From Stenotrophomonas maltophilia (GTDB lineage Bacteria > Pseudomonadota > Gammaproteobacteria > Xanthomonadales > Xanthomonadaceae): DNA of 64,000 nt. Every line of letters starts with the position of its first letter. The stretch's first letter is position 1. The translations under genes were made by a program, and so were the position numbers. Where the stretch lies: contig NZ_NERD01000002.1 in the NCBI RefSeq assembly GCF_002799155.1, forward strand, positions 4,078,501-4,142,500, given 5' to 3'. A model generated the notes under the pieces. That model was given only the letters and a program-made list of their open reading frames with translations, had not been told where the DNA came from and did no database searches. Positions 33,955 to 41,922 of this stretch are shown here, piece by piece.

Positions 33955-34752
33955 GTGGCCTTCGCCGGCCACTGGCATCCTTCCACCCAAGATTGCATTG
34001 CAAGGAGCCACCCCATTCGTACTTCCTCCTCCCCTGCACGCCGCGCCCTCCATGCCGCACTGGCCATGGCACTGGTCGTTGCGTGCAGCGGCGTAGCCAA
34101 CGCCAGGGACAAGGACGCACCTGCACCACCGGTGGCCGCCGTTGATGAACTTCCGCCCGACCAGAGCGTGTCCGAAACAGTGATCGAGCTGGCTGGCTGG
34201 GTAGTCGCCAGCAAGGACAACCAAGGCTATCCGTTCGCGATCATGGACAAGGCGGCCGCCCAGGTTCTGGTCTTCAGCGGCGACGGCAAGCTGCGCGGTG
34301 CAGCACCGGCGCTGTTCGGTTCGGCCATCGGCGATCACTCCGCACCGGGCGTCGCCAAGCTTGCGCTGAGCGCGATTCCCGGCCACGACCGCACTACGCC
34401 TGCGGGCCGCTTCATTGGTGCTTACGGCCCTTCCGAGGATGCCGGGCGCGTGCTGTGGGTGGACTACGATTCGGCCGTGTCGATGCATCCGCTGCCGCCG
34501 GGCAGCCCGAAGGAAAAGCGTGCCGAACGGTTGGCAACGCCAACCCCGGACGACAACCGCGTCACCCACGGCTGCATCAACGTCTCGCCGGCGTTCTACG
34601 AGCAGATCGTGCATGCCACGTTCGAGAAGGGCGGCGTGTTCTATATCCTGCCGGACAAGGATTCGATGGCAAAGACGTTCCCCGAGTTCGCGCAGAGCCG
34701 GGGCGATGCAAAGGACGAAGAAGAGAAGGGCGCGCGGCGCGCGAGCAAGTAG
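33955..34752 (+). CDS. Periplasmic L,D-transpeptidase (YkuD domain)
   Basis: This exported protein carries the YkuD catalytic region: a histidine in 'SMHPLPPG' and the nucleophile motif 'THGCINVSPAFYEQIV'. It would cross-link peptidoglycan at meso-DAP residues or attach lipoprotein. The start is uncertain. GTG 33955 gives an odd 265-residue form with extra residues before the signal, while ATG 34066 truncates the signal peptide. An AAGGAG lies 7 nt before an in-frame ATT (34015) that would yield an ideal signal peptide (RTSSSPARRALHAALAMALVV). It is probably co-transcribed with the upstream Lpp-like gene. Confidence 0.82.
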   Translation: MAFAGHWHPSTQDCIARSHPIRTSSSPARRALHAALAMALVVACSGVANARDKDAPAPPVAAVDELPPDQSVSETVIELAGWVVASKDNQGYPFAIMDKAAAQVLVFSGDGKLRGAAPALFGSAIGDHSAPGVAKLALSAIPGHDRTTPAGRFIGAYGPSEDAGRVLWVDYDSAVSMHPLPPGSPKEKRAERLATPTPDDNRVTHGCINVSPAFYEQIVHATFEKGGVFYILPDKDSMAKTFPEFAQSRGDAKDEEEKGARRASK

Positions 34753-34772
34753 AGCGCGTTTGCCTAAGGAAC

Positions 34773-35020
34773 TCAGCGAGCGGCGGCGCCTGCTGCCCTG
34801 ACCAATGCGGCCGCGATCTCGTCGCCTTTCCGCTCGCTGTAGCGATCCACCAGATAGTCCAACCGGCCCCGCGTCAGCAGCATGAACTTCACCAGCTCCT
34901 CCATCACGTCCAGCACGCGGTCGTAGTACGGCGAGGGCGTCATTCGTCCGTCGTCATCGAATTCCTGCCAGGCCTTGGCCACACCGACGACTGGTTGGGG
35001 ATAGGCGCGCTGCTGATGAT
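34773..35020 (-). pseudogene. arsH: arsH remnant, C-terminal fragment with a frameshift
   Basis: The visible reading frame '[13 protein letters not shown]', '[17 protein letters not shown]' and '[14 protein letters not shown]' is the conserved C-terminal third of ArsH, an NADPH-dependent flavin organoarsenical oxidase. The preceding conserved 'PIPNQSSV' is present but in another frame: GTG-GCC has become GTGTGGCC around 34980-34984, a 2-bp insertion. Nothing of the upstream flavodoxin domain (about 150 residues) remains. It lies on the strand opposite the intact arsR-arsC-acr3 operon, 82 bp from arsR. Confidence 0.85.
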
Positions 35021-35065
35021 CGGGCTGAGGCAATGACGATTCCACCGGGTTTGGCAGGCCAGGGC

Positions 35066-35101
35066 TTGTGACTGGCTTTTTCTTTCGACTATTCTAGAAA
35101 T
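35066..35101 (+). promoter_or_regulatory. Candidate arsR promoter and operator, leaderless start
   Basis: TTGTGA (35066-35071) and TATTCT (35090-35095) are separated by 18 bp, placing transcription start at or next to the ATG of arsR (35102). The -10 region overlaps an 8-bp palindrome TTCTAGAA (35092-35099) that could be the ArsR operator. The assignments are by eye. Confidence 0.5.
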
Positions 35102-35431
35102 ATGGAAACGTCGAATGCAATCACCGCCCTGACCGCCCTCGGCCATGCCACCCGCTTGGCTGCCTTCCGCCTGCTGGTGGAGGCCGGCCCGGCAGGGCGC
35201 ATGGCTGGCGACATCGCCACGGCCCTGCAGGTGCCCCCAGCCACGCTCAGCTTCCACCTGAAGGAGCTGGTGCAGGCCGGGCTGGTGGAGAGCGAAAGCC
35301 AGGGCCGCAATGTCTGCTATCGCGCCAACTTCAATTCCATGAACGGCTTGATCGAGTACCTGACGCACAACTGCTGCGCGGGCTCGCCAACCGAGCAATG
35401 CGTGTCCACTGCGCCTGCCTGCAAGTGCTGA
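35102..35431 (+). CDS. arsR: ArsR-family arsenic-responsive repressor
   Basis: This 109-residue winged-helix repressor has the recognition region 'LQVPPATLSFHLKELVQAGLVESE'. The classic ELCVCDL metal site is absent (RMAGDIATAL in its place). A C-terminal cluster 'HNCCAGSPTEQC' gives Cys91, Cys92 and Cys100, with more cysteines at CKC. That spacing resembles the As(III) site of the Acidithiobacillus ferrooxidans ArsR class (Cys95, Cys96, Cys102). It heads the ars operon; arsenite binding would release it from DNA. Confidence 0.92.
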   Translation: METSNAITALTALGHATRLAAFRLLVEAGPAGRMAGDIATALQVPPATLSFHLKELVQAGLVESESQGRNVCYRANFNSMNGLIEYLTHNCCAGSPTEQCVSTAPACKC

Positions 35432-35469
35432 ACCCGCACAGATCCACCTCCCCTCAAGGCAGTTGCTCC

Positions 35470-35973
35470 ATGACCCGCAATGTCCTGTTCCTCTGCACCG
35501 GCAACAGCGCCCGCAGCGTGCTTGCTGAAGCCACCCTGCGTGCCTGGGGCGGCGATCGCTTCAGGGCATTCAGTGCAGGCAGCCAGCCCACCGGCCAGGT
35601 CAATCCATTTGCGCTCGTCCAGTTGCAGGCCGAAGAAATGTCTGTTGAAGGGCTGCGCAGCAAGTCGTGGGATGAGTTCGTGGATGCAGCCCCGATGGAT
35701 CTGGTAATCACCGTGTGTGATGCAGCCGCTGCCGAAGCCTGCCCTGTGGTGTTCGGTGACTTCATCCGCAGTCACTGGGGCCTGCCCGATCCGGCCGCCG
35801 TAGCGGGCAGCGATGCCGACAAGGCCGCAGCGTTCGCGCTGGCCCATGCCATCGTGAAAACGCGCCTGCGTGCGCTGCTCGCACTGCCCGAACCGGTGTG
35901 GTCCGAACGCAAAACGCTGCAGCACGCGCTGGACCGGATCGGCCAGCTGCTGCCGACCGACGGCGCGCAGTGA
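35470..35973 (+). CDS. arsC: Arsenate reductase, low-molecular-weight phosphatase fold
   Basis: This 167-residue cytoplasmic enzyme has the C-x5-R active-site loop 'FLCTGNSARSVLAEA' near the N-terminus and a redox-cysteine region 'VITVCDAAAAEACPVVFGDF', with two further cysteines. 'HWGLPDPAAVAG' is the general acid loop. It reduces arsenate to arsenite using thiols (thioredoxin or glutaredoxin type not resolved). It starts 38 bp after arsR and ends 13 bp before acr3. Confidence 0.92.
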   Translation: MTRNVLFLCTGNSARSVLAEATLRAWGGDRFRAFSAGSQPTGQVNPFALVQLQAEEMSVEGLRSKSWDEFVDAAPMDLVITVCDAAAAEACPVVFGDFIRSHWGLPDPAAVAGSDADKAAAFALAHAIVKTRLRALLALPEPVWSERKTLQHALDRIGQLLPTDGAQ

Positions 35974-35986
35974 CGGTGCTGCTGCC

Positions 35987-37018
35987 ATGAGCCTGTTCGA
36001 GCGGCACCTGACCCTGTGGGTTGTGCTGTGCATTGCGACCGGCACCCTGCTGGGCCACTTCCTGCCCGAGGCCTTCGCGATGCTCGCATCCGCGGAGATC
36101 GCCAAGGTCAACCTGCCGGTCGCGGTGCTGATCTGGCTGATGATCATCCCGATGCTGCTGAAGGTCGACTTCACTGCGATGCGCCAGCTGCAGCAGCACT
36201 GGAGGGGCATCGGCGTGACGCTGCTCATCAACTGGGCCGTAAAGCCGTTCTCGATGGCGCTGCTGGGCTGGCTGTTCCTGCGCCATGCCTTCACGGACTG
36301 GCTGCCCGCAGCACAGATCGACAGCTACATCGCCGGGCTGATCCTGCTGGCGGCCGCGCCCTGCACCGCCATGGTGTTCGTCTGGAGCAACCTGTGCCGT
36401 GGCGATGCCAACTTCACCCTGAGCCAGGTGGCGTTGAACGACGCGATCATGGTGGTTGCCTACGCGCCGGTGGTGGCACTGCTGCTCGGCCTGTCGGCGA
36501 TCACCGTGCCGTGGGACACGCTGCTGTTGTCGGTGGGCCTCTACATCGTGGTGCCAGTACTGGTGGCTGGACTGCTGCGGCACTGGATCCTTTCGCGCCG
36601 CGGCGAGGCGGGGCTGCAGCGCGCGCTTCGACGGCTGGGGCCGCTGTCCCTGTCCGCCCTGCTGCTGACGCTGGTGTTGCTGTTCGGCTTCCAGGGCCAG
36701 CAGATCGTGGAACAACCGCTGGTGATCGCGCTGATTGCCGTGCCGATCCTGATCCAGGTCTACTTCACTTCGGGCCTGGCCTACCTGCTCAACCGTCGAC
36801 TGGGTGTGGCGCACTGCGTGGCCGGTCCGTCTGCACTGATCGGAGCCAGCAACTTCTTCGAACTAGCGGTGGCGACAGCGGTGGGACTGTTCGGCGTGCA
36901 TTCGGGCGCGGCGCTGGCGACGGTGGTTGGCGTGCTGATCGAGGTGCCGGTGATGCTGTCTGTGGTGCAGATCGTGAACCGTACTCAAGAGTGGTACGAG
37001 AGACGCGAAGAGCACTGA
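35987..37018 (+). CDS. acr3: ACR3-family arsenite efflux permease
   Basis: This 343-residue inner-membrane protein has about ten helices. The conserved cysteine motif 'LLAAAPCTAMVFVWSNL' and the 'ASNFFELAVATAVGLFG' helix with glutamate mark the ACR3 (bile-acid/arsenite) antiporter family. It exports the arsenite produced by ArsC. It is the last intact gene of the arsR-arsC-acr3 operon. Confidence 0.95.
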   Translation: MSLFERHLTLWVVLCIATGTLLGHFLPEAFAMLASAEIAKVNLPVAVLIWLMIIPMLLKVDFTAMRQLQQHWRGIGVTLLINWAVKPFSMALLGWLFLRHAFTDWLPAAQIDSYIAGLILLAAAPCTAMVFVWSNLCRGDANFTLSQVALNDAIMVVAYAPVVALLLGLSAITVPWDTLLLSVGLYIVVPVLVAGLLRHWILSRRGEAGLQRALRRLGPLSLSALLLTLVLLFGFQGQQIVEQPLVIALIAVPILIQVYFTSGLAYLLNRRLGVAHCVAGPSALIGASNFFELAVATAVGLFGVHSGAALATVVGVLIEVPVMLSVVQIVNRTQEWYERREEH

Positions 37019-37267
37019 GAGAACGGAGTGCGTCGATGTCGATCTACGCTCTTCACTCCGCACTGTCGTCATCGGCTTGGTGGGGTACCCGTACGCCACG
37101 TCATCAACTTCGACCCATGTCGCATATTCCCCAAGCCGCAACGGCCGTTGCGGCGCCTGCGTCTGCGATGGCTTAACAGCATGCAAGAATGCCGAAAGCG
37201 TCTTTGATCCAGCGTTGAATGCAACTCTTCTGATTGGCACTGCGCCGCGGCACGCGTACAGATGGCA

Positions 37268-37477
37268 GGCCACCGGAAAAGGGTGGCCGGGCCTCGAAAA
37301 CCCGTGGCAATGCGTACGTTGTTTGCGCCTGCCCGTCGGCGTCACCCAGTGTGACGCCGGCGGGCAATTCGTCTGCCGACTATGGTGGGCGGAGCGTGGA
37401 GGCCTTGTGCCTGCCGGCCTTGTACGCACTGTCCCGGTTTTCGAGCCACGTCTCCGCCCGCCACCTTTGTGTGGCGG
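37268..37477 (+). promoter_or_regulatory. Highly structured non-coding leader of unknown type
   Basis: The 488-bp gap between acr3 and the 37507 gene holds three strong hairpins. They are GGCCACC/GGTGGCC (37268-37288), a 15-bp stem GCCCGTCGGCGTCAC/GTGACGCCGGCGGGC (37331-37365, one G-U) and CCGCCAC/GTGGCGG (37458-37477). A flanking imperfect inverted pair (CTCGAAAACC...TGCGTAC at 37293-37317 versus GTACGCA...GGTTTTCGAG at 37422-37445) encloses the central stem. Small ORFs across it are poor. It could be a cis-regulatory RNA, a small RNA or a MITE-like element. I see nothing in 37019-37200. Confidence 0.55.
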
Positions 37478-37506
37478 CTTCCGTCTGTCCTGCACGGAGC
37501 ATTGCC

Positions 37507-37881
37507 ATGACCTCACCGGACTTTCCCCGCCTGCATCCGCATCACTCGCCCGCCAATGCCGGTGAGCCGTCAGAACACGCGCCTGCGACCGATCCGAATG
37601 CCTTCATCGCCACGCTTCACCGCATCGGCAAAGGCGCGGCCGCCGACGGCCAGCCCTGGCCGGAGCGCCACCAGATGCCGGGCCGCTGCATGGCGCTGGC
37701 CGACGCGGACTGCGCACTGGCAAGCCAGCGCGTGACGCTGGAACTGCTGCTGGCGGCCGAACGCGTGCGCCAGAACGGCACGGAGGCCGAGTACGTGGGC
37801 GACCGGGTGATGGAAGGGCTGATCATGGCGTGCCTGGCCATGAACGCACAGGCCAGCGCGCGCATGCGGCCGGACGGGTGA
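37507..37881 (+). CDS. Small cytoplasmic protein, unknown function
   Basis: This 124-residue protein is not recognised. The N-terminal 35 residues are polar and low in complexity (HPHHSPANAGEPSEHAP). A helical C-terminal domain follows: 'ASQRVTLELLLAAERVRQNGTEAEYVGDRVMEGLIMACLAMNAQA'. It has no signal peptide. It is preceded by the structured leader at 37268-37477 and ends 13 bp before the convergent Ivy-like gene. Confidence 0.7.
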   Translation: MTSPDFPRLHPHHSPANAGEPSEHAPATDPNAFIATLHRIGKGAAADGQPWPERHQMPGRCMALADADCALASQRVTLELLLAAERVRQNGTEAEYVGDRVMEGLIMACLAMNAQASARMRPDG

Positions 37882-37894
37882 CGCGGGCACCACC

Positions 37895-38560
37895 TCACTC
37901 GCAGAGCGCGCTGTCTTCCTTCAACGCGGCATCCTGCAGAGGCTGGCGCTGTTCGATCTGCGCACGTTGTTCCGCCGTGGGTTCGCCCAGCCACCACACA
38001 CGGCAGCGCGCGGTAAGACGGCCGACCATCTTCGACTGATCGGGCGAATACAGCATCGCCAGAGCAGTGCCGGGGCAGTCGTGGGCCTGGCAGGCGGTGT
38101 AGAACCACCACGGCTCGCCCTGCAGCACCACCCGTTCGCCAGGCCCGCTGGGCCCGCTCAACAGGCGTTCGCGCAGCGAGGGAATCTCCTTGTCGGCGGG
38201 TTCGGCCGCCGCCGTGTTCTGCATCAGGGCGTTGAACGCGGCCAGCACCTTCGGGTCCTTGCGGCCGCAGTCGTCCACGGTGTTACCACCCACCAGGGTG
38301 AAGAAATGCGTCGCCAGCGGGTTGTCCGCGCAGGTGAGTTCGCCGCCGGTACTCGGGTCTTCCGGTTCGCCTTCGTTGTCCCACATCGAGGGATCCACGC
38401 CGTCTTCGATGGACGGTTCGTTTTCGACCACCGTCGCAGTGGCGGCCGGTGCTTCGGTGGTCGGTGCCGGTACGGCCGGTGCTGCATCCGGTGCCGGTGC
38501 CTGCCCGCAGGCGGCCAGCAGTGCGACCGTCAGTGCCATCCCTGTGATTCGAATCTTCAT
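37895..38560 (-). CDS. Ivy-like lysozyme inhibitor lipoprotein
   Basis: This 221-residue lipoprotein has a signal ending LLAAC, a long Ala/Pro/Glu-rich linker, then 'NPLATHFFTLVGGNTVDDCGRKDPKVLAAF' and 'WFYTACQAHDCPGTALAMLYSPDQSKMVG'. The C-x-x-H-D-C loop corresponds to the CKPHDC inhibitory loop of Ivy (inhibitor of vertebrate C-type lysozyme), here with QA in place of KP. Likely role: periplasmic protection of peptidoglycan from lysozyme or from the cell's own lytic enzymes. Family assignment rests mainly on this loop. Confidence 0.75.
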   Translation of the reverse strand: MKIRITGMALTVALLAACGQAPAPDAAPAVPAPTTEAPAATATVVENEPSIEDGVDPSMWDNEGEPEDPSTGGELTCADNPLATHFFTLVGGNTVDDCGRKDPKVLAAFNALMQNTAAAEPADKEIPSLRERLLSGPSGPGERVVLQGEPWWFYTACQAHDCPGTALAMLYSPDQSKMVGRLTARCRVWWLGEPTAEQRAQIEQRQPLQDAALKEDSALCE

Positions 38561-38675
38561 TCCCTGTCCTTGTCCGGTCTGCGCTGCATGCAGCCATGCG
38601 GGCGCCTGCGCGATTCTAACCAGCAGCGCGCTAGGATGCGTTCGCACGTTCCCGTCATCGCCTGGAGCCGGACGC

Positions 38676-39152
38676 ATGCGCCGTACACGACTCGCCATGA
38701 TCTTCTGCAGTGCCCTGCTGCTGGCATCGCCGGCCATCGCCCACGATGCTGAAGGCGCGAAGCCCGCACAGCCGCTTCCCGATGCAGCCTTGCCCGCGCC
38801 GCTGGAGCGCGTACTGCGCGATTACGAGCAGGCGTGGCGCCTGGGCGACACCAAGGCGCTGGCAGCACTCTTTGCCGAGGATGGCTTTGTGCTGCAGAGC
38901 AACCAGCCCCCAGTGCGTGGACGCAGTGCAATCGAGGCCGCGTATGCCGGCCAGGGCGGCAGTCCATTGCGGCTGCGTGCCTTGGCGTACTCGGTGGATG
39001 GGAACGTCGGCTACATCATCGGTGCCTACAGCTATGGCAACGCCGTGGCGGACACCGGCAAGTTCACGCTGTCGCTGAAGCGCGTGGGCGATGGGCCGTG
39101 GTTGATCTTCTCGGACATGGACAACAGCAACGCGCCGCCGCGATCGCGGTGA
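38676..39152 (+). CDS. Exported NTF2-like (SnoaL/DUF4440) protein
   Basis: This 158-residue protein has a signal peptide (MRRTRLAMIFCSALLLASPAIA). Its NTF2-like fold reads 'RVLRDYEQAWRLGDTKALAALFAEDGFVLQSNQPPVRGRSAIEAAYAG' and 'KRVGDGPWLIFSDMDNSN'. Such domains bind small molecules or act as accessory factors; no catalytic residues stand out. It is divergent from the Ivy-like gene. Confidence 0.8.
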   Translation: MRRTRLAMIFCSALLLASPAIAHDAEGAKPAQPLPDAALPAPLERVLRDYEQAWRLGDTKALAALFAEDGFVLQSNQPPVRGRSAIEAAYAGQGGSPLRLRALAYSVDGNVGYIIGAYSYGNAVADTGKFTLSLKRVGDGPWLIFSDMDNSNAPPRSR

Positions 39153-39169
39153 TCGGGCGTTGCGGTAGA

Positions 39170-39222
39170 TCCACGCCGTGCGTGGATATGCCGCGCGCGT
39201 GGTGCCAAGCAAGCTTGGCACC
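39170..39222. repeat. REP-like palindrome pair
   Basis: ATCCACGC-CGT-GCGTGGAT (39170-39188, preceded by GGTAG) and GTGCCAAGC/GCTTGGCAC (39203-39222, followed by CCACC) lie between the convergent NTF2-like gene and gpsA. One palindrome belongs to each of the two head classes seen in this window. Confidence 0.75.
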
Positions 39223-39270
39223 CACCGCAGCCTGTCTCCCGCCCGGCACCCGCGTGTGTACTCCCTGATG

Positions 39271-39300
39271 AAAAAACCCCGGCGCTGGGCCGGGGTTTTT
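39271..39300. terminator. Bidirectional rho-independent terminator
   Basis: A CCCCGGC/GCCGGGG stem is flanked by A6 on the left and T5 on the right, immediately after the gpsA stop (39305). It serves gpsA on the minus strand and could also stop the convergent gene. Confidence 0.9.
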
Positions 39301-39304
39301 CGAT

Positions 39305-40330
39305 TCACTTGAACAGCGTGTCCGGGTATTCCGGCTTCTGTTCCCGCGCCAGCAGCGCGCGCAGGCCTTCTTCCGGGGTCTGCTCGCCGTGCAGCACGGC
39401 ACGCACGCGGTCGGAGATCGGCAGGTCGATGCCATGGCGGCGCGCCTGTCGCATCACTTCGTCGGCGGTCTGCACCGATTCGACCACCTGGCCGATTTCG
39501 CGCACGGCATCCTGCAGCGTCTGGCCGCGGCCCAGGGCCAGGCCCAGGCGGCGGTTGCGCGACAGGTCGCCAGTGCAGGTCAGCACCAGATCGCCCAGGC
39601 CAGCCAGGCCCATCAGCGTTTCCGGCTTGGCCCCGATGGCAGCGGCCAGGCGCAGCATCTCGTTGAGGCCACGGGTGATCAGGCCGGCACGGGCGTTGAG
39701 GCCCAGCTGCATGCCGTCGGCCACACCGGTAGCCACGGCCAGCACGTTCTTCATCGCGCCGCCCAGCTCGGCACCGACCATGTCGTCGCCGGTGTAGGCA
39801 CGGAACGCCGGGCCATGCATCGCCTCGGCCACCGTCTGCGCGAACTCGGGCACGTCGCCATGCACGGTGATCGCGGTCGGCAGGCCCTGGGTCACTTCCT
39901 TGGCGAACGACGGCCCGGTGACGACGGCCAGCGGCACGTCCTCGCCCAGCACTTCGCGCGCCACTTCATGCAGGAAGCGGCCCGAACCGGGTTCGAAGCC
40001 CTTGGTGGCCCAGGCCACGCCGGCACCGGCCGGACGCAGCGGCGCCAGCGCACGCACGGTTTCACCGAACGCGTGCGAGGGGGTGACCACCAGGATCCAG
40101 GCGGCGCCCTCCACCGCCGACGCCAGGTCGGTAGTGGCACGCAGGCTGTCCGGCAGCGGGATGCCCGGCAGGTAGCGCGGGTTCTCGTGGCGCTGGTCGA
40201 TGGCCTCGACCACGGCAGCGTCGCGCCCCCACAGCACGGTCGTGTGACCGTGCCGTGCGAGCAGGCTGGCCAGTGCGGTTCCCCAGGAACCGGCGCCCAG
40301 CACGGCGATCTTGTCAGCGGTAGTGCTCAT
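39305..40330 (-). CDS. gpsA: NAD(P)-dependent glycerol-3-phosphate dehydrogenase
   Basis: This 341-residue enzyme makes sn-glycerol-3-phosphate from dihydroxyacetone phosphate for phospholipid synthesis. Visible are the Rossmann motif '[18 protein letters not shown]', 'TKGFEP', '[10 protein letters not shown]', the catalytic lysine in '[13 protein letters not shown]', and '[21 protein letters not shown]'. It is 20 bp downstream of secB, matching the secB-gpsA order of many gammaproteobacteria. Confidence 0.97.
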   Translation of the reverse strand: MSTTADKIAVLGAGSWGTALASLLARHGHTTVLWGRDAAVVEAIDQRHENPRYLPGIPLPDSLRATTDLASAVEGAAWILVVTPSHAFGETVRALAPLRPAGAGVAWATKGFEPGSGRFLHEVAREVLGEDVPLAVVTGPSFAKEVTQGLPTAITVHGDVPEFAQTVAEAMHGPAFRAYTGDDMVGAELGGAMKNVLAVATGVADGMQLGLNARAGLITRGLNEMLRLAAAIGAKPETLMGLAGLGDLVLTCTGDLSRNRRLGLALGRGQTLQDAVREIGQVVESVQTADEVMRQARRHGIDLPISDRVRAVLHGEQTPEEGLRALLAREQKPEYPDTLFK

Positions 40331-40350
40331 CCGTGACGTCGCGGCAGGAA

Positions 40351-40869
40351 TCAGGCGTTGCCAGCCGGCTCGGAGTCAGCCAGCGACGGTGCGTCGCCCT
40401 GCTCCTGGCGCTGGCGCAGGGTTTCTGCGTACAGGCCTTCGAAGTTGATCGGCTGCAGGAAGAACGGCGGGAAGCCGCCGGCCTGGATCAGGTCGCTGAT
40501 CAGCTGGCGCACGTACGGGAACAGGATGTTCGGGCACTGGGTGCCAAGCAGCACGTCGATCGACTGCGGGTCCAGGCCGACCAGGCCGAACACGCCGGCC
40601 TGCTTCACTTCGGCCACGTAGGCGGTGCGCTCACCGGCCTGGCAGGTCAGGGTCACGGCCAGCACGACTTCGAAGGCGTTCTCGCCCAGGCGCTGCACCT
40701 GCTGGTTCAGGTTCAGCTGCAGCTCCGGCTGCACCTGGTCGTTGAAGATGGTCGGGGCGTTCGGCGACTCGAAGGAAACGTCCTTGACGTAGATCTTCTC
40801 GACGGTGAAAGCGGGGCCGGTGGCGGCATCGACCGGCGCAGCGGCGCCGTTGGTGATCTCTTCGGACAT
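40351..40869 (-). CDS. secB: Protein-export chaperone SecB
   Basis: This 172-residue cytoplasmic tetrameric chaperone delivers unfolded preproteins to SecA. Typical segments are '[19 protein letters not shown]', '[24 protein letters not shown]', '[32 protein letters not shown]'. The length and acidic C-terminal tail are normal. It sits between a YibN-type rhodanese and gpsA, as in other gammaproteobacteria; grxC, often present there, is missing. Confidence 0.97.
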   Translation of the reverse strand: MSEEITNGAAAPVDAATGPAFTVEKIYVKDVSFESPNAPTIFNDQVQPELQLNLNQQVQRLGENAFEVVLAVTLTCQAGERTAYVAEVKQAGVFGLVGLDPQSIDVLLGTQCPNILFPYVRQLISDLIQAGGFPPFFLQPINFEGLYAETLRQRQEQGDAPSLADSEPAGNA

Positions 40870-40969
40870 TTCCAGTAACTCCAGGTGAATGCAATGAAAA
40901 CGATGGTCGAACTACTGCGATGGGGGCGGGATCAGGCCCATACAAGGCCGGATCCGCCACCTGCGACAA

Positions 40970-41407
40970 TCAGTTGCGGCCCTTGACCAGCGGCAGTTCG
41001 GCCTGCTGCCAGGCGGGAATGCCGCCGTCGAGCACGTAGACCTTCTCGAAGCCGGCCTTCTTCAGCGCCTTGGCGGCGGTTTCCGAGGCGTTGCCGCTGC
41101 GGCACACCAGCACCACCGGCGACTGCTTGGCATTGGCCACCAGCTTGTTTTCCGGGCCGAAGGCACTGGCCTGGGCATTGCGGCTGCCGGCAATGTGGCC
41201 CTTCTCGAAGTCACCGCTGGCCGACAGGTCGACCACCACCGTGCCGCCCGCGTTGATCAGCTGGGTCAGTTCGGCGGGCTTGATGCCCTTGAAGCCCCGG
41301 AACAGGCGGCGGATCTCGGTGACGATGATGGCCACGGTCAGGCCGACCAGGGCCGCGGACAGCATCGGGTTTCGGCCTGCAAAGGCCAGCAACTCTTCGT
41401 AATTCAC
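40970..41407 (-). CDS. Membrane-anchored rhodanese-like protein (YibN type)
   Basis: This 145-residue protein has one N-terminal membrane helix (MLSAALVGLTVAIIVTEIRRL) followed by a rhodanese domain with the active-site cysteine loop 'VVLVCRSGNASETAAKALKKAGF' and 'VYVLDGGIPAWQQAELPLV'. It may transfer or bind sulfane sulfur at the cytoplasmic face. It lies upstream of secB by 100 bp on the same strand, the conserved yibN-secB neighbourhood. Confidence 0.88.
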   Translation of the reverse strand: MNYEELLAFAGRNPMLSAALVGLTVAIIVTEIRRLFRGFKGIKPAELTQLINAGGTVVVDLSASGDFEKGHIAGSRNAQASAFGPENKLVANAKQSPVVLVCRSGNASETAAKALKKAGFEKVYVLDGGIPAWQQAELPLVKGRN

Positions 41408-41464
41408 TCAGGTCACGGGTCGATTAAGCGGGCGCCGATTGTCGCACAAGCCGGACGCGGCCCG

Positions 41465-41890
41465 TCACTGCCCCTTCCACAGGTCCGGCAGGCCCGCGGT
41501 CTGCCACCAGCGCTTGGCGTCCGGGTCCCAGCGCCAACGCTCGACCACGACCACGGTGCGCTCGGCCTGGGTGTTCTGGTTGATCACCCCGATTTCGACC
41601 CGGCGCTCGACCAGGCCACCGTCCAGCGAGGCACTGCTGCGCTCGCGGTAGGACGACACGCGCAGCTGGGCGTAACGGTTGAGCTCGAACTCGGTGGGCG
41701 GCTTTTCCTTGCGCAGCTTGGGGTCGAGGTAACCGATGGCATCGTCCATGCTGCCCCAGCGGATGGTGGCGCCATAGGCGACCTGGGTCTCTTCCAGCAG
41801 CTTGCGCTGCTTGCGGCTCAGGTCGTCGGCTGAAGCGACGGCGCTGACCAGCAGCAGGGAGTACATCAGGAACTGGATGAGGCGGCGCAT
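41465..41890 (-). CDS. Exported protein of unknown function
   Basis: This 141-residue protein has a signal peptide (LIQFLMYSLLLVSAVASA). The mature part reads 'YGATIRWGSMDDAIGYLDPKLR', 'RYAQLRVSSYRERSSASLDGG' and 'VVVVERWRWDPDAKRWWQTAGLPDLW', an alpha+beta, tryptophan-rich tail pattern. I do not recognise the family. It ends 57 bp before the YibN-like gene on the same strand. Confidence 0.75.
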   Translation of the reverse strand: MRRLIQFLMYSLLLVSAVASADDLSRKQRKLLEETQVAYGATIRWGSMDDAIGYLDPKLRKEKPPTEFELNRYAQLRVSSYRERSSASLDGGLVERRVEIGVINQNTQAERTVVVVERWRWDPDAKRWWQTAGLPDLWKGQ

Positions 41891-41922
41891 CGGTGGTTTC
41901 CCCAGGACGTCAGCCTGCCATC

